64,000 bases of DNA from Catellatospora sp. IY07-71 (GCF_018326265.1 NZ_AP023360.1:784501-848500); one strand, 5' to 3'; counted from the stretch's first letter, positions 32,582-40,669 are shown. Notes: a model not told the origin generated them from the letters alone. Made by a program: numbers and translations.

Positions 32582-32949
32582 AGGCCCAACTCAGCGCGGA
32601 GCTGGTCGAGCGGGATCGGCTTCTCTCCGGCATCGATACGCGCCAGGGCTTCGCGCGCTGCGGCGACGTCTACGGCGTCCTCGGCCCGTTCGATCGCCTC
32701 GGCCACCTCGACCGGGACGATCGCGGCCAGGCGCTCTCCCCGGCGGGTGAGGTAGGTGATGCGGCCGGCGTAGTGCGCGCGGGACACCACGTCAGCCAGC
32801 TCGGTGCGCGCCGCGGAGATGCTCATCTCCTGATCAGGTTCCCGCCGGGCGCCGGTCTTGCGAGGGACCAGCTTGCCCGCGCGCTTGGCGTCGGAGGCAC
32901 GGCCGAGCTTGCGGCCTGTGGTGGACGTGCGGATCGGTTCAGCGGTCAT
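32578..32949 (-). CDS. Phd/YefM-family antitoxin
   Basis: 123 residues from ATG at 32949. The antitoxin domain begins MSISAARTELADVVSRAHYAG and includes TYLTRRGERLAAIVPVEVAE. The C-terminal toxin-binding part is acidic/helical. It has a basic 41-residue N-terminal extension not typical of the family; an internal ATG at 32826 would give the normal length, but its AGGAG is only one base away. A near-perfect palindrome abuts the upstream start, fitting autoregulation of a nearly leaderless transcript. Confidence 0.82.
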   Translation of the reverse strand: MTAEPIRTSTTGRKLGRASDAKRAGKLVPRKTGARREPDQEMSISAARTELADVVSRAHYAGRITYLTRRGERLAAIVPVEVAEAIERAEDAVDVAAAREALARIDAGEKPIPLDQLRAELGL

Positions 32950-32957
32950 GTACCAAG

Positions 32958-32981
32958 CGTACGACTTGTACAACTCGTACG
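32958..32981. promoter_or_regulatory. Antitoxin operator palindrome
   Basis: 24 bp, CGTACGA-TTGTACAA-TCGTACG arrangement with two symmetric mismatches, eight bases upstream of the antitoxin ATG. The position fits binding by the antitoxin N-terminal domain. Confidence 0.6.
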
Positions 32982-33070
32982 CCAGCCGCACCCACCGCCC
33001 TTCACCCGAGGCGTCGCGCGTCGACGCGCGACGCCGGTCGGTACGTCGGCGCGTCCCGATCGGTTGACGG

Positions 33071-33247
33071 CCGGGCGTCGTCGGGCCGTCGGACTGGTCG
33101 TCGGTTGGCTGGCGAACTGGTAGGCGTCCAAGATCTTGCCGCCGTGACCGCTGACAGGCCTGTGAGCTGCCCTGTCAGCGGTCAACTGCGCAGTGAAGGA
33201 AACCAGACTCCCTATCGGGATTCCTCCCCAGGGGCTTGAAACGCACA
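33071..33247. repeat. 177-bp direct repeat, copy R2
   Basis: Second copy of R1, upstream of the antitoxin. It contains a perfect 13-bp inverted repeat GACCGCTGACAGG / CCTGTCAGCGGTC at 33146–33158 and 33171–33183. R1 and R2 bracket iteron module M3 plus the toxin–antitoxin genes. Confidence 0.88.
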
Positions 33248-33487
33248 GACAATCGCTCGGATCGGCCCGCGCTCGCGGGCCGCCGGCGACCGCGGTGCCG
33301 CCTACGCTGATCATGCGAGCCATAGGGAACGTCCCCTCCGAATCGGAGGAGGCGTTTGCGCAGCACGCCAACGGTCAGCGCTTGAACAGACACGCCCACG
33401 GGTCTGAGCGGAGCCCAGCCGAACGATAGAACCAAAGCAGGCCGAACGACCGGTGCCATATCGCTCGATGTCGCCCAGACTTCCGTA

Positions 33488-34279
33488 GTGATTCGGTTAC
33501 CTCGCGTGGCTCTCGCAGCATTCTTGTCGGTCGTCCTGCTCGGCCTGGGTGCAGCCTGTAGCGGCAATGCGGCCCCAACTGCTGCGCCGTCCGGGGCGCC
33601 GCCACTTCCAACCAGCGCCGCCCCTACCATCGCTTCGCCGACCCCAAGCCCCACCCCACCGACTCCTCCGGCGCTGACCGTCAGCTTCATCTGCGATGGA
33701 GCGACCTACACAATCTCCCTGGACGCCAAGGGCGCGCCGGTTTTTGCCGAGGTCTGGGCAGCGAAGATCGAATACTGTGGCACGAGTAGCTACAGCGGCA
33801 ACGCTGATCTCGTGCGAAGCAGCACGAACCTCAGCCCCGTCGAGGCAAGCGCACAGAAGCTGCTCGATCCCGACCTCACCGATCTAAGCGACCTCTACTT
33901 CGCGTGCGCGACGATCTACCCTGGTGGGGACTACGCGGGTAGCGCCGAAATGGCACTTGCCAGCGCCAATGAGATCAGAGCCGCACTGATACTTTGTCCC
34001 AAGCATCCAAGAGCAAGCCAATGGAAGCTCGTGGCTGCTGGCAAGATCTTCAGCGACGGAACCTACCTCGTCGGCAAGGAAATCAAGCCAGGAACATATG
34101 TAATCCAGCTTGGCGCTGACGAGGGAACTATCCATGATTGCTATTGGGAGCGCACGAACAAATCAGGCAATATCATCGACAACAACTTCATCCTAAGTGC
34201 TAAGCGTGCACAAGTGACAATCCGATCGAGCGATTACAGCTTCCACTCCAAAGACTGCGGAACGTGGCGACCGCGATGA
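33488..34279 (+). CDS. Putative lipoprotein
   Basis: 263 residues from GTG at 33488. Signal peptide with lipobox LGLGAACSG (Cys at about 24), then a Pro/Thr/Ala linker of about 45 residues and a cysteine-containing domain (FICDGATYTISL; KIEYCGTS). The C-terminal 75 residues contain SDGTYLVGKEIKPGTYVIQL and CYWERTNKSGNIIDNNFI, a beta-rich repeat-like domain seen in actinobacterial surface lipoproteins. Base composition is less GC-rich than its neighbours, suggesting cargo. Its role is unknown; surface exclusion is a speculation. Confidence 0.75.
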   Translation: MIRLPRVALAAFLSVVLLGLGAACSGNAAPTAAPSGAPPLPTSAAPTIASPTPSPTPPTPPALTVSFICDGATYTISLDAKGAPVFAEVWAAKIEYCGTSSYSGNADLVRSSTNLSPVEASAQKLLDPDLTDLSDLYFACATIYPGGDYAGSAEMALASANEIRAALILCPKHPRASQWKLVAAGKIFSDGTYLVGKEIKPGTYVIQLGADEGTIHDCYWERTNKSGNIIDNNFILSAKRAQVTIRSSDYSFHSKDCGTWRPR

Positions 34280-34366
34280 TGCAGTTCCTGCCCAACCAGA
34301 TTCCAGGCTGAACCAGGACCGAAGCGTCGGCCCGAGGCCCAGAGCGACGGCTACACTGCGCCGACA

Positions 34367-34391
34367 CACGACGCGTCGCGCCCAGCTGGAC
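34367..34391 (+). repeat. 25-bp direct repeat, copy 1
   Basis: Exact match to 45748–45772: starts CACGACGCGTCGCGCCCAG and ends CTGGAC. Each copy lies just downstream of a minus-strand cargo gene (34472 and 45778). Confidence 0.85.
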
Positions 34392-34402
34392 ACGACGAAA
34401 GC

Positions 34403-34433
34403 GGCGCCGCCGACATTACCTGCCGACGGCGCC
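34403..34433. terminator. Hairpin between convergent genes
   Basis: GGCGCCGCCG / CGACGGCGCC, 10 bp with one mismatch, between the lipoprotein (plus) and the PP2C gene (minus). Likely bidirectional terminator. Confidence 0.6.
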
Positions 34434-34471
34434 GGTCCTCTCCCAGATCGGCCTGTCGGTCGCACCTAGGG

Positions 34472-35320
34472 CTACCGAAGGTGCGGCGGTGCCAACCAGG
34501 CGCTAAACACCGTAGCGTCGTCGCTGGCCTTGTTCCGTGGCCACCGCGCGCCCTTCGGGTCACCTGCCTCAGCAGCACGGACCGCCTCAATTAGCGCCCG
34601 CGGTCCGCCCTGGTCGACCGACCGCGCCAGTAGGTCACGCCAACTCATCAACCCGAGGGTGGCGGCCCGCGCAGCGCCATCCGTCAGGATGGCCACCCGC
34701 CCGATGGCGTCGATTCGGCCCGTTAGGGCGTGCCGTGCGGCTGCCGGTTCCGCCGCAGCGATCCAATAGCCGCCGTCCTTGTTTCGCGCAGCTAGCTCGG
34801 CGCGCTTCATCGGAATCAACGCCTGTGCCTTTTCTGCGGTTCCGATAAGGTGTCGGTCAACCTCTTCGCGCTCCGCCTTCGCTGTCTGTTCAACGCGAGG
34901 GTCAACGACGATGTTCAGCTCATAGGCGCTGTCGTTAACGATGGTGACATCGCCTAGTACGAGGTAGTCGCCACTCGGGCGCAGAATAGCCACGCCCGCC
35001 GATGGGGTGCCCGGATGGTCCAAGTCGCAGTTTCTGTGCTCAAGCGCGACCGTCAATATCGCCATCCGCAGAGCGCCCGATAACGGAAGGCCTTCGAACT
35101 CCCCGGCACACTCCACGATTGCCTTGCCAAGATGCTCGGCATACCAGTGGACCCCATGAACGCACCCAGTATCCGTGCGCGCGGTGGCACCGTCGAGAAC
35201 CACGGCGATTTGCTCGTCGGCGTATACCCAATCTTCCGAGGGCTTGCCGACATCGCCAGGCGAGGTGGCGACTTGGATGTCGTAGAACCTGGCTGCTGTA
35301 TCGAATTTGGGATCAGCCAT
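34472..35320 (-). CDS. PP2C-type protein phosphatase
   Basis: 282 residues. PPM-fold hallmarks: an early VVLDGATARTD (the metal-binding D-G pair), a central GDVTIVND, ILTDGAAR near residue 210 and a late KASDDATVFSAWL supplying the final metal-binding Asp. PP2C enzymes remove phosphate from Ser/Thr proteins with Mn/Mg. Its ATG lies eight bases inside the end of the upstream HTH gene, so the two are coupled. No kinase is encoded nearby, so the target is unknown. Confidence 0.8.
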   Translation of the reverse strand: MADPKFDTAARFYDIQVATSPGDVGKPSEDWVYADEQIAVVLDGATARTDTGCVHGVHWYAEHLGKAIVECAGEFEGLPLSGALRMAILTVALEHRNCDLDHPGTPSAGVAILRPSGDYLVLGDVTIVNDSAYELNIVVDPRVEQTAKAEREEVDRHLIGTAEKAQALIPMKRAELAARNKDGGYWIAAAEPAAARHALTGRIDAIGRVAILTDGAARAATLGLMSWRDLLARSVDQGGPRALIEAVRAAEAGDPKGARWPRNKASDDATVFSAWLAPPHLR

Positions 35321-36140
35321 TGTCGTGCCTAAAGGTTCCCGTGAGGCCGGAGGTCGACAGAGTCTCGCGAGTCTTCGGGTCGTATCGCACCTCGATGAGC
35401 TTCGACCACCGCCGATTCTTTACGTCGCGATACAGCTTCGTAAGGTTGTTCTCGACGTAGTGAACCGCACCGGCGGTCCCGGGTGCGTGAATGCCCGCCA
35501 GATAGAGGAACGTGCCTTTGCCATCCGGCCGAGGGAGCCTACCGATATATGCGTAATCGACGGGCTTGTCAGTAGGCGACCTGTACTCAATTCCGGTCTC
35601 TTTGTTGACGAGATACCACCCGAGGTGGTCTGAGCTGAATCCCAACACGGGGTCCGACTCAAGCACCTGGCCGACGAAGGGGAGAAGTCGTGGACTGGTC
35701 AGGACGACAAGATTCGGCCTATTGAGCTGAAGCAATCCAGGTGGCGGAACAATCTCCGACTCCGCTTCGAGGCCCAGCCCACGCAACAGCTCGGCGAGCC
35801 GCTCATACGCGCCGAACGCCTCGCGCGACGCGACTACGAGAGCGGAACCGTCTGCACGGCCGGTCTCGTGCTTGCCACCAATCGCGACCGTGATCTTTCC
35901 GGTTCCGAAGAACGCGCGTTCCGGCCTCGTTCCGCCGGCCATGAGCTGCGAGATGCGACCACGGGACATGCCGAGGGCATTGGCGATTTGGACCTGGGTC
36001 ATGCCTCCCTGGTCGAGCAGCGTCTCCAGGAACTCACGCCGCTCCACGGACAGCTCGGCGATAGCTGCCTGATGCTCGTCAATCTTCGCGCTGATCTCTT
36101 TCGCGCGCTCCAGAAGGATGCCGCGCGTCACTTGATCCAT
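35313..36140 (-). CDS. HTH regulator with C-terminal sensor-like domain
   Basis: 275 residues. After an N-terminal helix, residues about 46–70 form a helix-turn-helix (GMTQVQIANALGMSRGRISQ). The remaining 200 residues include LNRPNLVVLTSPRLLPFVGQ, LGWYLVNKETGIEYRSP, DYAYIGRLPRPDGKGTFLYL and GIHAPGTAGAVHY, an alpha/beta domain I have seen in actinobacterial accessory genes next to PP2C genes but cannot name. It likely senses a ligand and binds the repeated operators at 36166–36305 upstream of its own start. Confidence 0.7.
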   Translation of the reverse strand: MDQVTRGILLERAKEISAKIDEHQAAIAELSVERREFLETLLDQGGMTQVQIANALGMSRGRISQLMAGGTRPERAFFGTGKITVAIGGKHETGRADGSALVVASREAFGAYERLAELLRGLGLEAESEIVPPPGLLQLNRPNLVVLTSPRLLPFVGQVLESDPVLGFSSDHLGWYLVNKETGIEYRSPTDKPVDYAYIGRLPRPDGKGTFLYLAGIHAPGTAGAVHYVENNLTKLYRDVKNRRWSKLIEVRYDPKTRETLSTSGLTGTFRHDNG

Positions 36141-36165
36141 TTACGGGGCTCCATCCGCTAGGGGG

Positions 36166-36305
36166 CTAACCACATCCTAGCTGGTCAACCCCCATATCTA
36201 AACGCGGCTCGGTTGCGCCCGCTAAACATCCTTGGTTAGGGGGCTTGACAGACGCGGGCGGCGGCAGCCAACCTGTGTCTAGCCCACTAAACACGGAGTG
36301 GTTAT
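36166..36305. promoter_or_regulatory. Three-site operator array in divergent promoter region
   Basis: Dyads of the form CTAAMCA…TGGTTAG: 36166–36188 (CTAACCAC…CTGGTCAA), 36222–36239 (CTAAACATCCTTGGTTAG) and 36287–36305 (CTAAACAC…GTGGTTAT), plus a partial half site at 36198. They lie between the HTH–PP2C pair and the plus-strand backbone and overlap the candidate promoter, as expected for the HTH protein's targets. Confidence 0.6.
36245..36274 (+). promoter_or_regulatory. Candidate backbone promoter
   Basis: Perfect -35 TTGACA (36245–36250) and CAACCT (36269–36274) at 18-bp spacing, between operators 2 and 3. It would drive the untranslated segment and possibly the plus-strand operon. Confidence 0.5.
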
Positions 36306-36579
36306 CGGGCTAGCACTATCACCGGCCTGGCTACGGCCTTGTCTCCACGTGCCTTGAGAACTTCACAGCGACAGGAATACAGCGCTCGGGGGTCGTCCCC
36401 GAGAGCCCTGCATGAAGCCACCTGGTGGTAGCGCCCAGTAGGTCCTGGGAGCGGCGGGAGACGAGCAGGACGGGTCTCGGGCGCTGGCATTGCCGCACGT
36501 AGATGGTGATTTCCGTCGGGCTGGGTGCTGCCAGTCCCAGCCCGCGCGGAAGCCGCCAGCTGACGGCTGAACGAGAAAC
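36306..36579 (+). other. Untranslated segment between promoter and terminator
   Basis: About 275 bp with no supportable gene, bounded by the candidate promoter and a perfect terminator. It includes hairpins such as CGGGGGTCGTCCCCG near 36388–36402 and GGGCTGGG…CCCAGCCC near 36518–36545. It could be a small RNA or an attenuated leader for the genes from 36647. Confidence 0.4.
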
Positions 36580-36609
36580 GCCCTGGCAGGGCTCCACCCC
36601 TGCCAGGGC
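36580..36609 (+). terminator. Intrinsic terminator before the backbone operon
   Basis: Perfect 12-bp stem GCCCTGGCAGGG / CCCTGCCAGGGC followed by TTTG, 37 bp before the ATG at 36647. Confidence 0.8.
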
Positions 36610-36646
36610 TTTGCATCTCATCTCTCCTGCTCAGAAGGGACTAGCG

Positions 36647-37093
36647 ATGCCTGTCCAGGCTATCGTGTCGGCTGCTGCCGACGAACCGGCTGGTCTTCTG
36701 ACCGCCGATCACCCCCTGGCGGCGCTGGCCGCCCGCAAGTGCAAGACCTCGCACCTGCCGACCCTGCCGCCCGCGCTGATCGCTGGCGTCGCCTGCGGCG
36801 GCTGCTGGGCTGACGTGCTGGTCACGGACATGCTGTTCGCGATCGAGAACGAGCTTCCCTGGGACGTCGAGGTCGACCCGACGTACGTCGACGAGGTCGC
36901 CGTGGAGCGGGCCGTGCGCCTGGCCCTGGAGACCTCGGCCGACACCGAGGCGGCGCACGCCGACCTGGAACTGACCGACCTGGAGCGCACGGAGGTGCGC
37001 CGCCGGCTGGCCGACATCCGCTCCCGCCGGAACCGCCGCTACCGCTTCACCTGCTCCCGCGCCGCTGGTGCCCGGCGGGAGGTGTCGCGATGA
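36647..37093 (+). CDS. Hypothetical protein, first gene of the element backbone
   Basis: 148 residues, ATG preceded by AGAAGGGA. Features: a short Cys-containing segment GVACGGCWADVLVTDMLF around residue 50, an acidic middle (PWDVEVDPTYVDEVAVER) and an Arg-rich C-terminus (IRSRRNRRYRFTC). No recognised family. Its stop overlaps the next start, the beginning of a chain of tightly coupled small genes typical of AICE backbones. Confidence 0.6.
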   Translation: MPVQAIVSAAADEPAGLLTADHPLAALAARKCKTSHLPTLPPALIAGVACGGCWADVLVTDMLFAIENELPWDVEVDPTYVDEVAVERAVRLALETSADTEAAHADLELTDLERTEVRRRLADIRSRRNRRYRFTCSRAAGARREVSR

Positions 37094-37392
37094 TGCTGAC
37101 GGGACAGCTCGACCTGTTCACCGGCGTGACCGCCGAGGCGGCCCCGCCCGCGGTCCCGGTGCGCCGGGCCGTCGCACCGCTCGGTCCGGGCGAGGTGCTC
37201 TACACCGCGTTCCGCGGCCAGGGCGACTGCGACGACTGCTGGCAGGTGCAGGCCGCCGCCGACGTCGAGGGCGGCCCCGTGCCGTTCCGGCGCCGCGCGA
37301 CGACGGTCCGCAAGACCGCCACCACCCGGACCCTGCTGTGCGAGCCGCACAAGCTCGACCGCCAGGACACCGGCACGGAGGTGGAGCGGTGA
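37090..37392 (+). CDS. Small hypothetical protein
   Basis: 100 residues; ATG overlaps the preceding stop. It contains DCDDCWQVQAA and a later TLLCEPHKLDRQ, so three cysteines and a histidine that might bind zinc. Coupled to the genes on both sides by four-base overlaps. Function unknown. Confidence 0.6.
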   Translation: MMLTGQLDLFTGVTAEAAPPAVPVRRAVAPLGPGEVLYTAFRGQGDCDDCWQVQAAADVEGGPVPFRRRATTVRKTATTRTLLCEPHKLDRQDTGTEVER

Positions 37393-37862
37393 CCCCGATG
37401 CGCGCTGACGAGCTGCTGGCCGGGGACCGGATCCTGAGTCCGGCGGGCCACCTGGAGTCCGTCACCGACGTGACGGTGGATCAGGACGGCGTGCGGGTCA
37501 GCACCGACCGCACCGGCACGGGCTACCGGTGGTTCTTCAACGGCTACAAGAAGCTGCCCGTGCTGCGGCTGCCACACGCGCCGCGTCCGGTGCAGGTGTG
37601 GACCAGCGAGCTGCACCCGGCGATGTGCGTGTACGTCGGCCCGAGCGGCGACCACTGGACCTCTCACGCGCTGGCGTGGGCGTCGCGCCGGTCCGGCACC
37701 GGCGCGGGCTGGGAGGTCATGGACCGTCCCGGCGGCGCTGACCAGGTCACCGAGATCGTGGCCGACCGCGCGATGGCGCGGCGCAGGCTGCGCCGTATCG
37801 CCGCCGCTCACGCCAAGGCCCTCGGCGTTCCGGTGCACAACCCGGCTGGGGGTGAGCGGTGA
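37389..37862 (+). CDS. Hypothetical protein
   Basis: 157 residues from GTG at 37389 (GTGA overlap); an ATG at 37398 is an alternative. The N-terminal 50 residues read like a small beta-barrel (ADELLAGDRILSPAGHLESVTDVTV). The C-terminal third is helical and basic (RAMARRRLRRIAAAHAKALG). No family recognised. Confidence 0.55.
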   Translation: MTPMRADELLAGDRILSPAGHLESVTDVTVDQDGVRVSTDRTGTGYRWFFNGYKKLPVLRLPHAPRPVQVWTSELHPAMCVYVGPSGDHWTSHALAWASRRSGTGAGWEVMDRPGGADQVTEIVADRAMARRRLRRIAAAHAKALGVPVHNPAGGER

Positions 37863-38206
37863 TGCCGCGAACCCGGACCGGCCGAGCGATCGGCGACATC
37901 GCCCGCCAGCAGGCCCGCGGTGAGATCACGACCGAGCAGGCCGCCGCGCTCACCGAGGCGCTGCGCGACCGTCAGCGCCAGGCGCTGTACCGGGCCGCGC
38001 TGGACACCGCCGCCCGCCCGGCCCGGCCGGTGCAGGTGCGGCTGATCGGCACCCGCGCCGATGTGGCCGCGGTGCTGGTCGCGCTCGACGAGGTCACGAC
38101 GCTGACCGCCGTGTCGGACCCGAGGCCCGCCCGTGGCGACGCGGGTTTGGTGCGGGTGTACGCGACAGCGGCCCGCCGGTTCCCGCTGAGCGGAGGTGGC
38201 CGATGA
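37862..38206 (+). CDS. Small hypothetical protein
   Basis: 114 residues from ATG at 37862 (a GTG three bases earlier is possible). A helical N-terminal half (GEITTEQAAALTEALRDRQRQAL) is followed by an alternating beta segment with VQVRLIGTRADVAAVLVAL. It overlaps the GGDEF gene start by four bases. Unknown function. Confidence 0.55.
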   Translation: MPRTRTGRAIGDIARQQARGEITTEQAAALTEALRDRQRQALYRAALDTAARPARPVQVRLIGTRADVAAVLVALDEVTTLTAVSDPRPARGDAGLVRVYATAARRFPLSGGGR

Positions 38207-38871
38207 ACACCCGCCACCTGAGCACGTTCGCGCTGGCCTGCGGCACGGCGGTCGGGCTGGCCGGGCTGGCCCTGGCCGCTCACGACCGGCACGAGCTGAC
38301 CAGGGCGCGCCGCGCGGCGCACACCGACCCGCTGACCGGCCTGGCCAACCGTGCCGGGCTCGGCGCGGCCTGGCCGCGTCTGGCCTCGACAGCGCCGGTG
38401 CTGGCGCTGATCGACCTGGACGGGTTCAAGCCCGTCAACGACACCTACGGCCACGCGGCCGGTGACTCGGTGCTGGTCACGATCGCGGACAGGCTGCGGG
38501 CGCTGCTGCCCGGGGCCTGCGTCGCGCGGCTCGGTGGAGACGAGTTCACCGCCGTGCTGCCCGGCCCGATCCGGTCGGCACACACGCAGGCGCTGCGCAT
38601 CGCCGCGACCGTCGCGCTGTCGGTGCCGATGGGCGACGACGCGGTGACCGTGACCGCGTCCATCGGCCTGGCCCCGTCTGCCGGCCACGACCTCGCGCAG
38701 GTGCTGGCCACCGCTGACGCGGCCATGTACCGGGCCAAGACCAGCCGGTCCGGCATCGCGGTCTACGACGCGGCCACCGACGACCGCACGACCCCTGCCG
38801 CCGATCCCCGACCCGCTGTGCGGGTGCGCACCCTGCACCGCCGCGCCGACCTGGTGGAGCTGACGCGATGA
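38203..38871 (+). CDS. Diguanylate cyclase (GGDEF) encoded on the element
   Basis: 222 residues. One N-terminal membrane helix (about residues 8–28), then a GGDEF domain: TDPLTGLANRAGL, IDLDGFKPVNDTYGHAAGD and ARLGGDEFTAVL are all canonical, so the active site should make cyclic di-GMP. The I-site RxxD is not visible. The C-terminal 35 residues are a basic tail. It sits within the chain of overlapping backbone genes and is not an isolated cargo insertion, implying a role in element biology. Confidence 0.85.
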   Translation: MNTRHLSTFALACGTAVGLAGLALAAHDRHELTRARRAAHTDPLTGLANRAGLGAAWPRLASTAPVLALIDLDGFKPVNDTYGHAAGDSVLVTIADRLRALLPGACVARLGGDEFTAVLPGPIRSAHTQALRIAATVALSVPMGDDAVTVTASIGLAPSAGHDLAQVLATADAAMYRAKTSRSGIAVYDAATDDRTTPAADPRPAVRVRTLHRRADLVELTR

Positions 38872-39038
38872 GCAAGCGCGAGACCTACACCGATCAGCAG
38901 ATCACCGACGCGGCCACGGTCGCGCTGCTGCGCCGCCTCGAGAAGGCGGGCGTGGACCGGGCCGTGCTGGCCGACATGACCGACCGGGACCGGGACGCGG
39001 TGTTCGCCGCCGAGGCCCGCCACCGCAACCGCCGCTGA
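38868..39038 (+). CDS. 56-residue hypothetical protein
   Basis: ATG overlaps the GGDEF stop as ATGA. A charged, helical protein: SKRETYTDQQITDAATVALL then KAGVDRAVLADMTDRDRDAV. No cysteines or membrane segment. The four-base overlaps and codon usage support it as real despite its size. Confidence 0.6.
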   Translation: MSKRETYTDQQITDAATVALLRRLEKAGVDRAVLADMTDRDRDAVFAAEARHRNRR

Positions 39039-39055
39039 CCTGGGGAGACAACCAA

Positions 39056-40156
39056 ATGAGTCTGTTGACGAACGTGACCGCCGCGAGCAACGCGCGTGCG
39101 GAGCAGCGCCGCTTGGACGCCGACGCCGAGGTCGAGCGCCAGGCCAAGGCCGCGCAGTTGGCGCTGGAGGTTGAGGCCGCGCGGCGCGAGTCGGCGCGGC
39201 AGGAGCGCCTGGCCGCCGAGCAGGCCCGCGCTGAGCAGGACGCGGCCCGCGCGGCGCGCAAGGCCGCGAGCAAGACCCGCGCCTCGGCCGCGTGGCGGGA
39301 GCGGGCCGCGACGCTGCGGCGGGTCGGTGAGGCCGGGCTGTGGATCGGCCCGATCCTCGCGCCGATGGCCGTGGCGTGGGTCGGTCAGGTGCAGTTCGCG
39401 ATGGGGGTGCTGGGCTGGCCGCTGTGGGCGGCGCTGGTGTTCGCCGCCGCGTTCGAGCTGACCACCGCCTACGTTGCGCGGCTGGACTTCATGGCCCGCC
39501 ACGATGGCGACTCCGGCAGCATCTTCCGCGCCGCCACGTGGGTGTTCGCGCTCATTGCCGCGGGCATGAACTACGCCCACGCCGCCGGGCCGAACATGGC
39601 ACCCACCGGTGCCGCCGTGGCGTACGGCCTGATGTCGCTGACCGGCATCGCCCTGTGGGAGCTGCTGTCGCTGTACCGGCACCGCAAGCACCTGCGCGCC
39701 ACCGGGCTGCTGCCTGCGCCGCTGCCGAGGTTCGGGTTCGCCCGCTGGTCCAACTTCCCGGCCATCACCTGGATGGCGCGGCGGCTGGCCATCCGCGACG
39801 GACACACCACGGTCGAGACGGCATGGCAGGCGTCCACGGCGTACTGGGCCGAGCGCTCGGCAGCCAAGGCGGGCAGCAAGAACTCCAAGACCAACGCCGC
39901 CAACACGCCGCCGACCAAGGCAGCGAAGCCCGGCAGGCCTGCCGCCAACGGCGACGCCAGCGGCGAGCCGGACCCGCGCCCGGTGTCGGCACCCCCGGCC
40001 ACCGGCAGCCGTCCCAATGCCGCCAAGGACGTGGCCAAGTTGGCGGCGGCTCACCCGGACTGGAAGCCCTCGCAGATCGCGGCGCGGCTGAAGCTGTCGG
40101 AGCGCACCGTGCGCCGGTACCTGCCCGGCGCGGACGTGACGGCGGAGGCAGCGTGA
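39056..40156 (+). CDS. DUF2637 membrane protein with coiled coil and HTH (Spd-type)
   Basis: 366 residues. Residues 10–90 form a charged Ala-rich coiled coil. Four hydrophobic segments (about 95–205) carry DUF2637-like sequence, including GWPLWAALVFAAAFELTTAY and AATWVFALIAAGMNYAHA. The C-terminus has an HTH (AAAHPDWKPSQIAARLKLSERTV). DUF2637/Spd proteins are associated with intramycelial plasmid spread in actinomycetes. Preceded by GGGGAG and 17 bp from the previous gene. Confidence 0.8.
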   Translation: MSLLTNVTAASNARAEQRRLDADAEVERQAKAAQLALEVEAARRESARQERLAAEQARAEQDAARAARKAASKTRASAAWRERAATLRRVGEAGLWIGPILAPMAVAWVGQVQFAMGVLGWPLWAALVFAAAFELTTAYVARLDFMARHDGDSGSIFRAATWVFALIAAGMNYAHAAGPNMAPTGAAVAYGLMSLTGIALWELLSLYRHRKHLRATGLLPAPLPRFGFARWSNFPAITWMARRLAIRDGHTTVETAWQASTAYWAERSAAKAGSKNSKTNAANTPPTKAAKPGRPAANGDASGEPDPRPVSAPPATGSRPNAAKDVAKLAAAHPDWKPSQIAARLKLSERTVRRYLPGADVTAEAA

Positions 40157-40509
40157 TGACGGCGCTGACGCAGGTCATGGTGAGCACGCACAAGGACCGG
40201 CCGCAGGTGCTGGTGCTGGGTGAGCGAGTCGCGCCCGGTCTGGTCATCACGCCGGGCGTGGACGGCGCGGGCCGCTACGGCGGCGGCTGGCTGCTCACCC
40301 ACGTCGCCACCGGACACGCCGTACTCGGCTGCGCAACCTGCCTGTACTGCGCGCGACGTGCCGCCGCCACGCTCATCGGCATCGACTGGACACGGGCCGG
40401 TGCCGACCTGGCTGGTGACGAGCAGGTGCGCGCCGCCGTGCAGGGCGAGGCAGCCCGGATCGTGCGTGACTGCAACGCCTGGACCTGCGAGATCCCTGAC
40501 GGATGCTGA
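40156..40509 (+). CDS. Small hypothetical protein with Cys motif
   Basis: 117 residues, ATG overlapping the previous stop by one base. Contains GHAVLGCATCLYCARRAAA, a CxxCxxC arrangement, and two further cysteines near the C-terminus (RDCNAWTCEI). Possibly zinc-binding. Function unknown. The next 160 bp contain only a doubtful 38-codon reading. Confidence 0.6.
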   Translation: MTALTQVMVSTHKDRPQVLVLGERVAPGLVITPGVDGAGRYGGGWLLTHVATGHAVLGCATCLYCARRAAATLIGIDWTRAGADLAGDEQVRAAVQGEAARIVRDCNAWTCEIPDGC

Positions 40510-40669
40510 CCGCTTCTGTGCGGGCCGGGCTCATCACCCCGGCTCGCGCAGTCGCCGCCAGCGTCGGCGACCTAGCACCACCCGCACCAGCCCACGCGGG
40601 ACGCGGCCCGAAGGCCTAGGAAACCTGGCCGCGCCCCGCCACCCCTTCTCATTGAGGAGCAGGCCCATC

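Noticed and set aside
40503..40619. 38-codon plus-strand reading overlapping the gene ending at 40509
   Set aside because: Too short to support; no clear RBS and no recognised family, although its position between coupled genes is suggestive.
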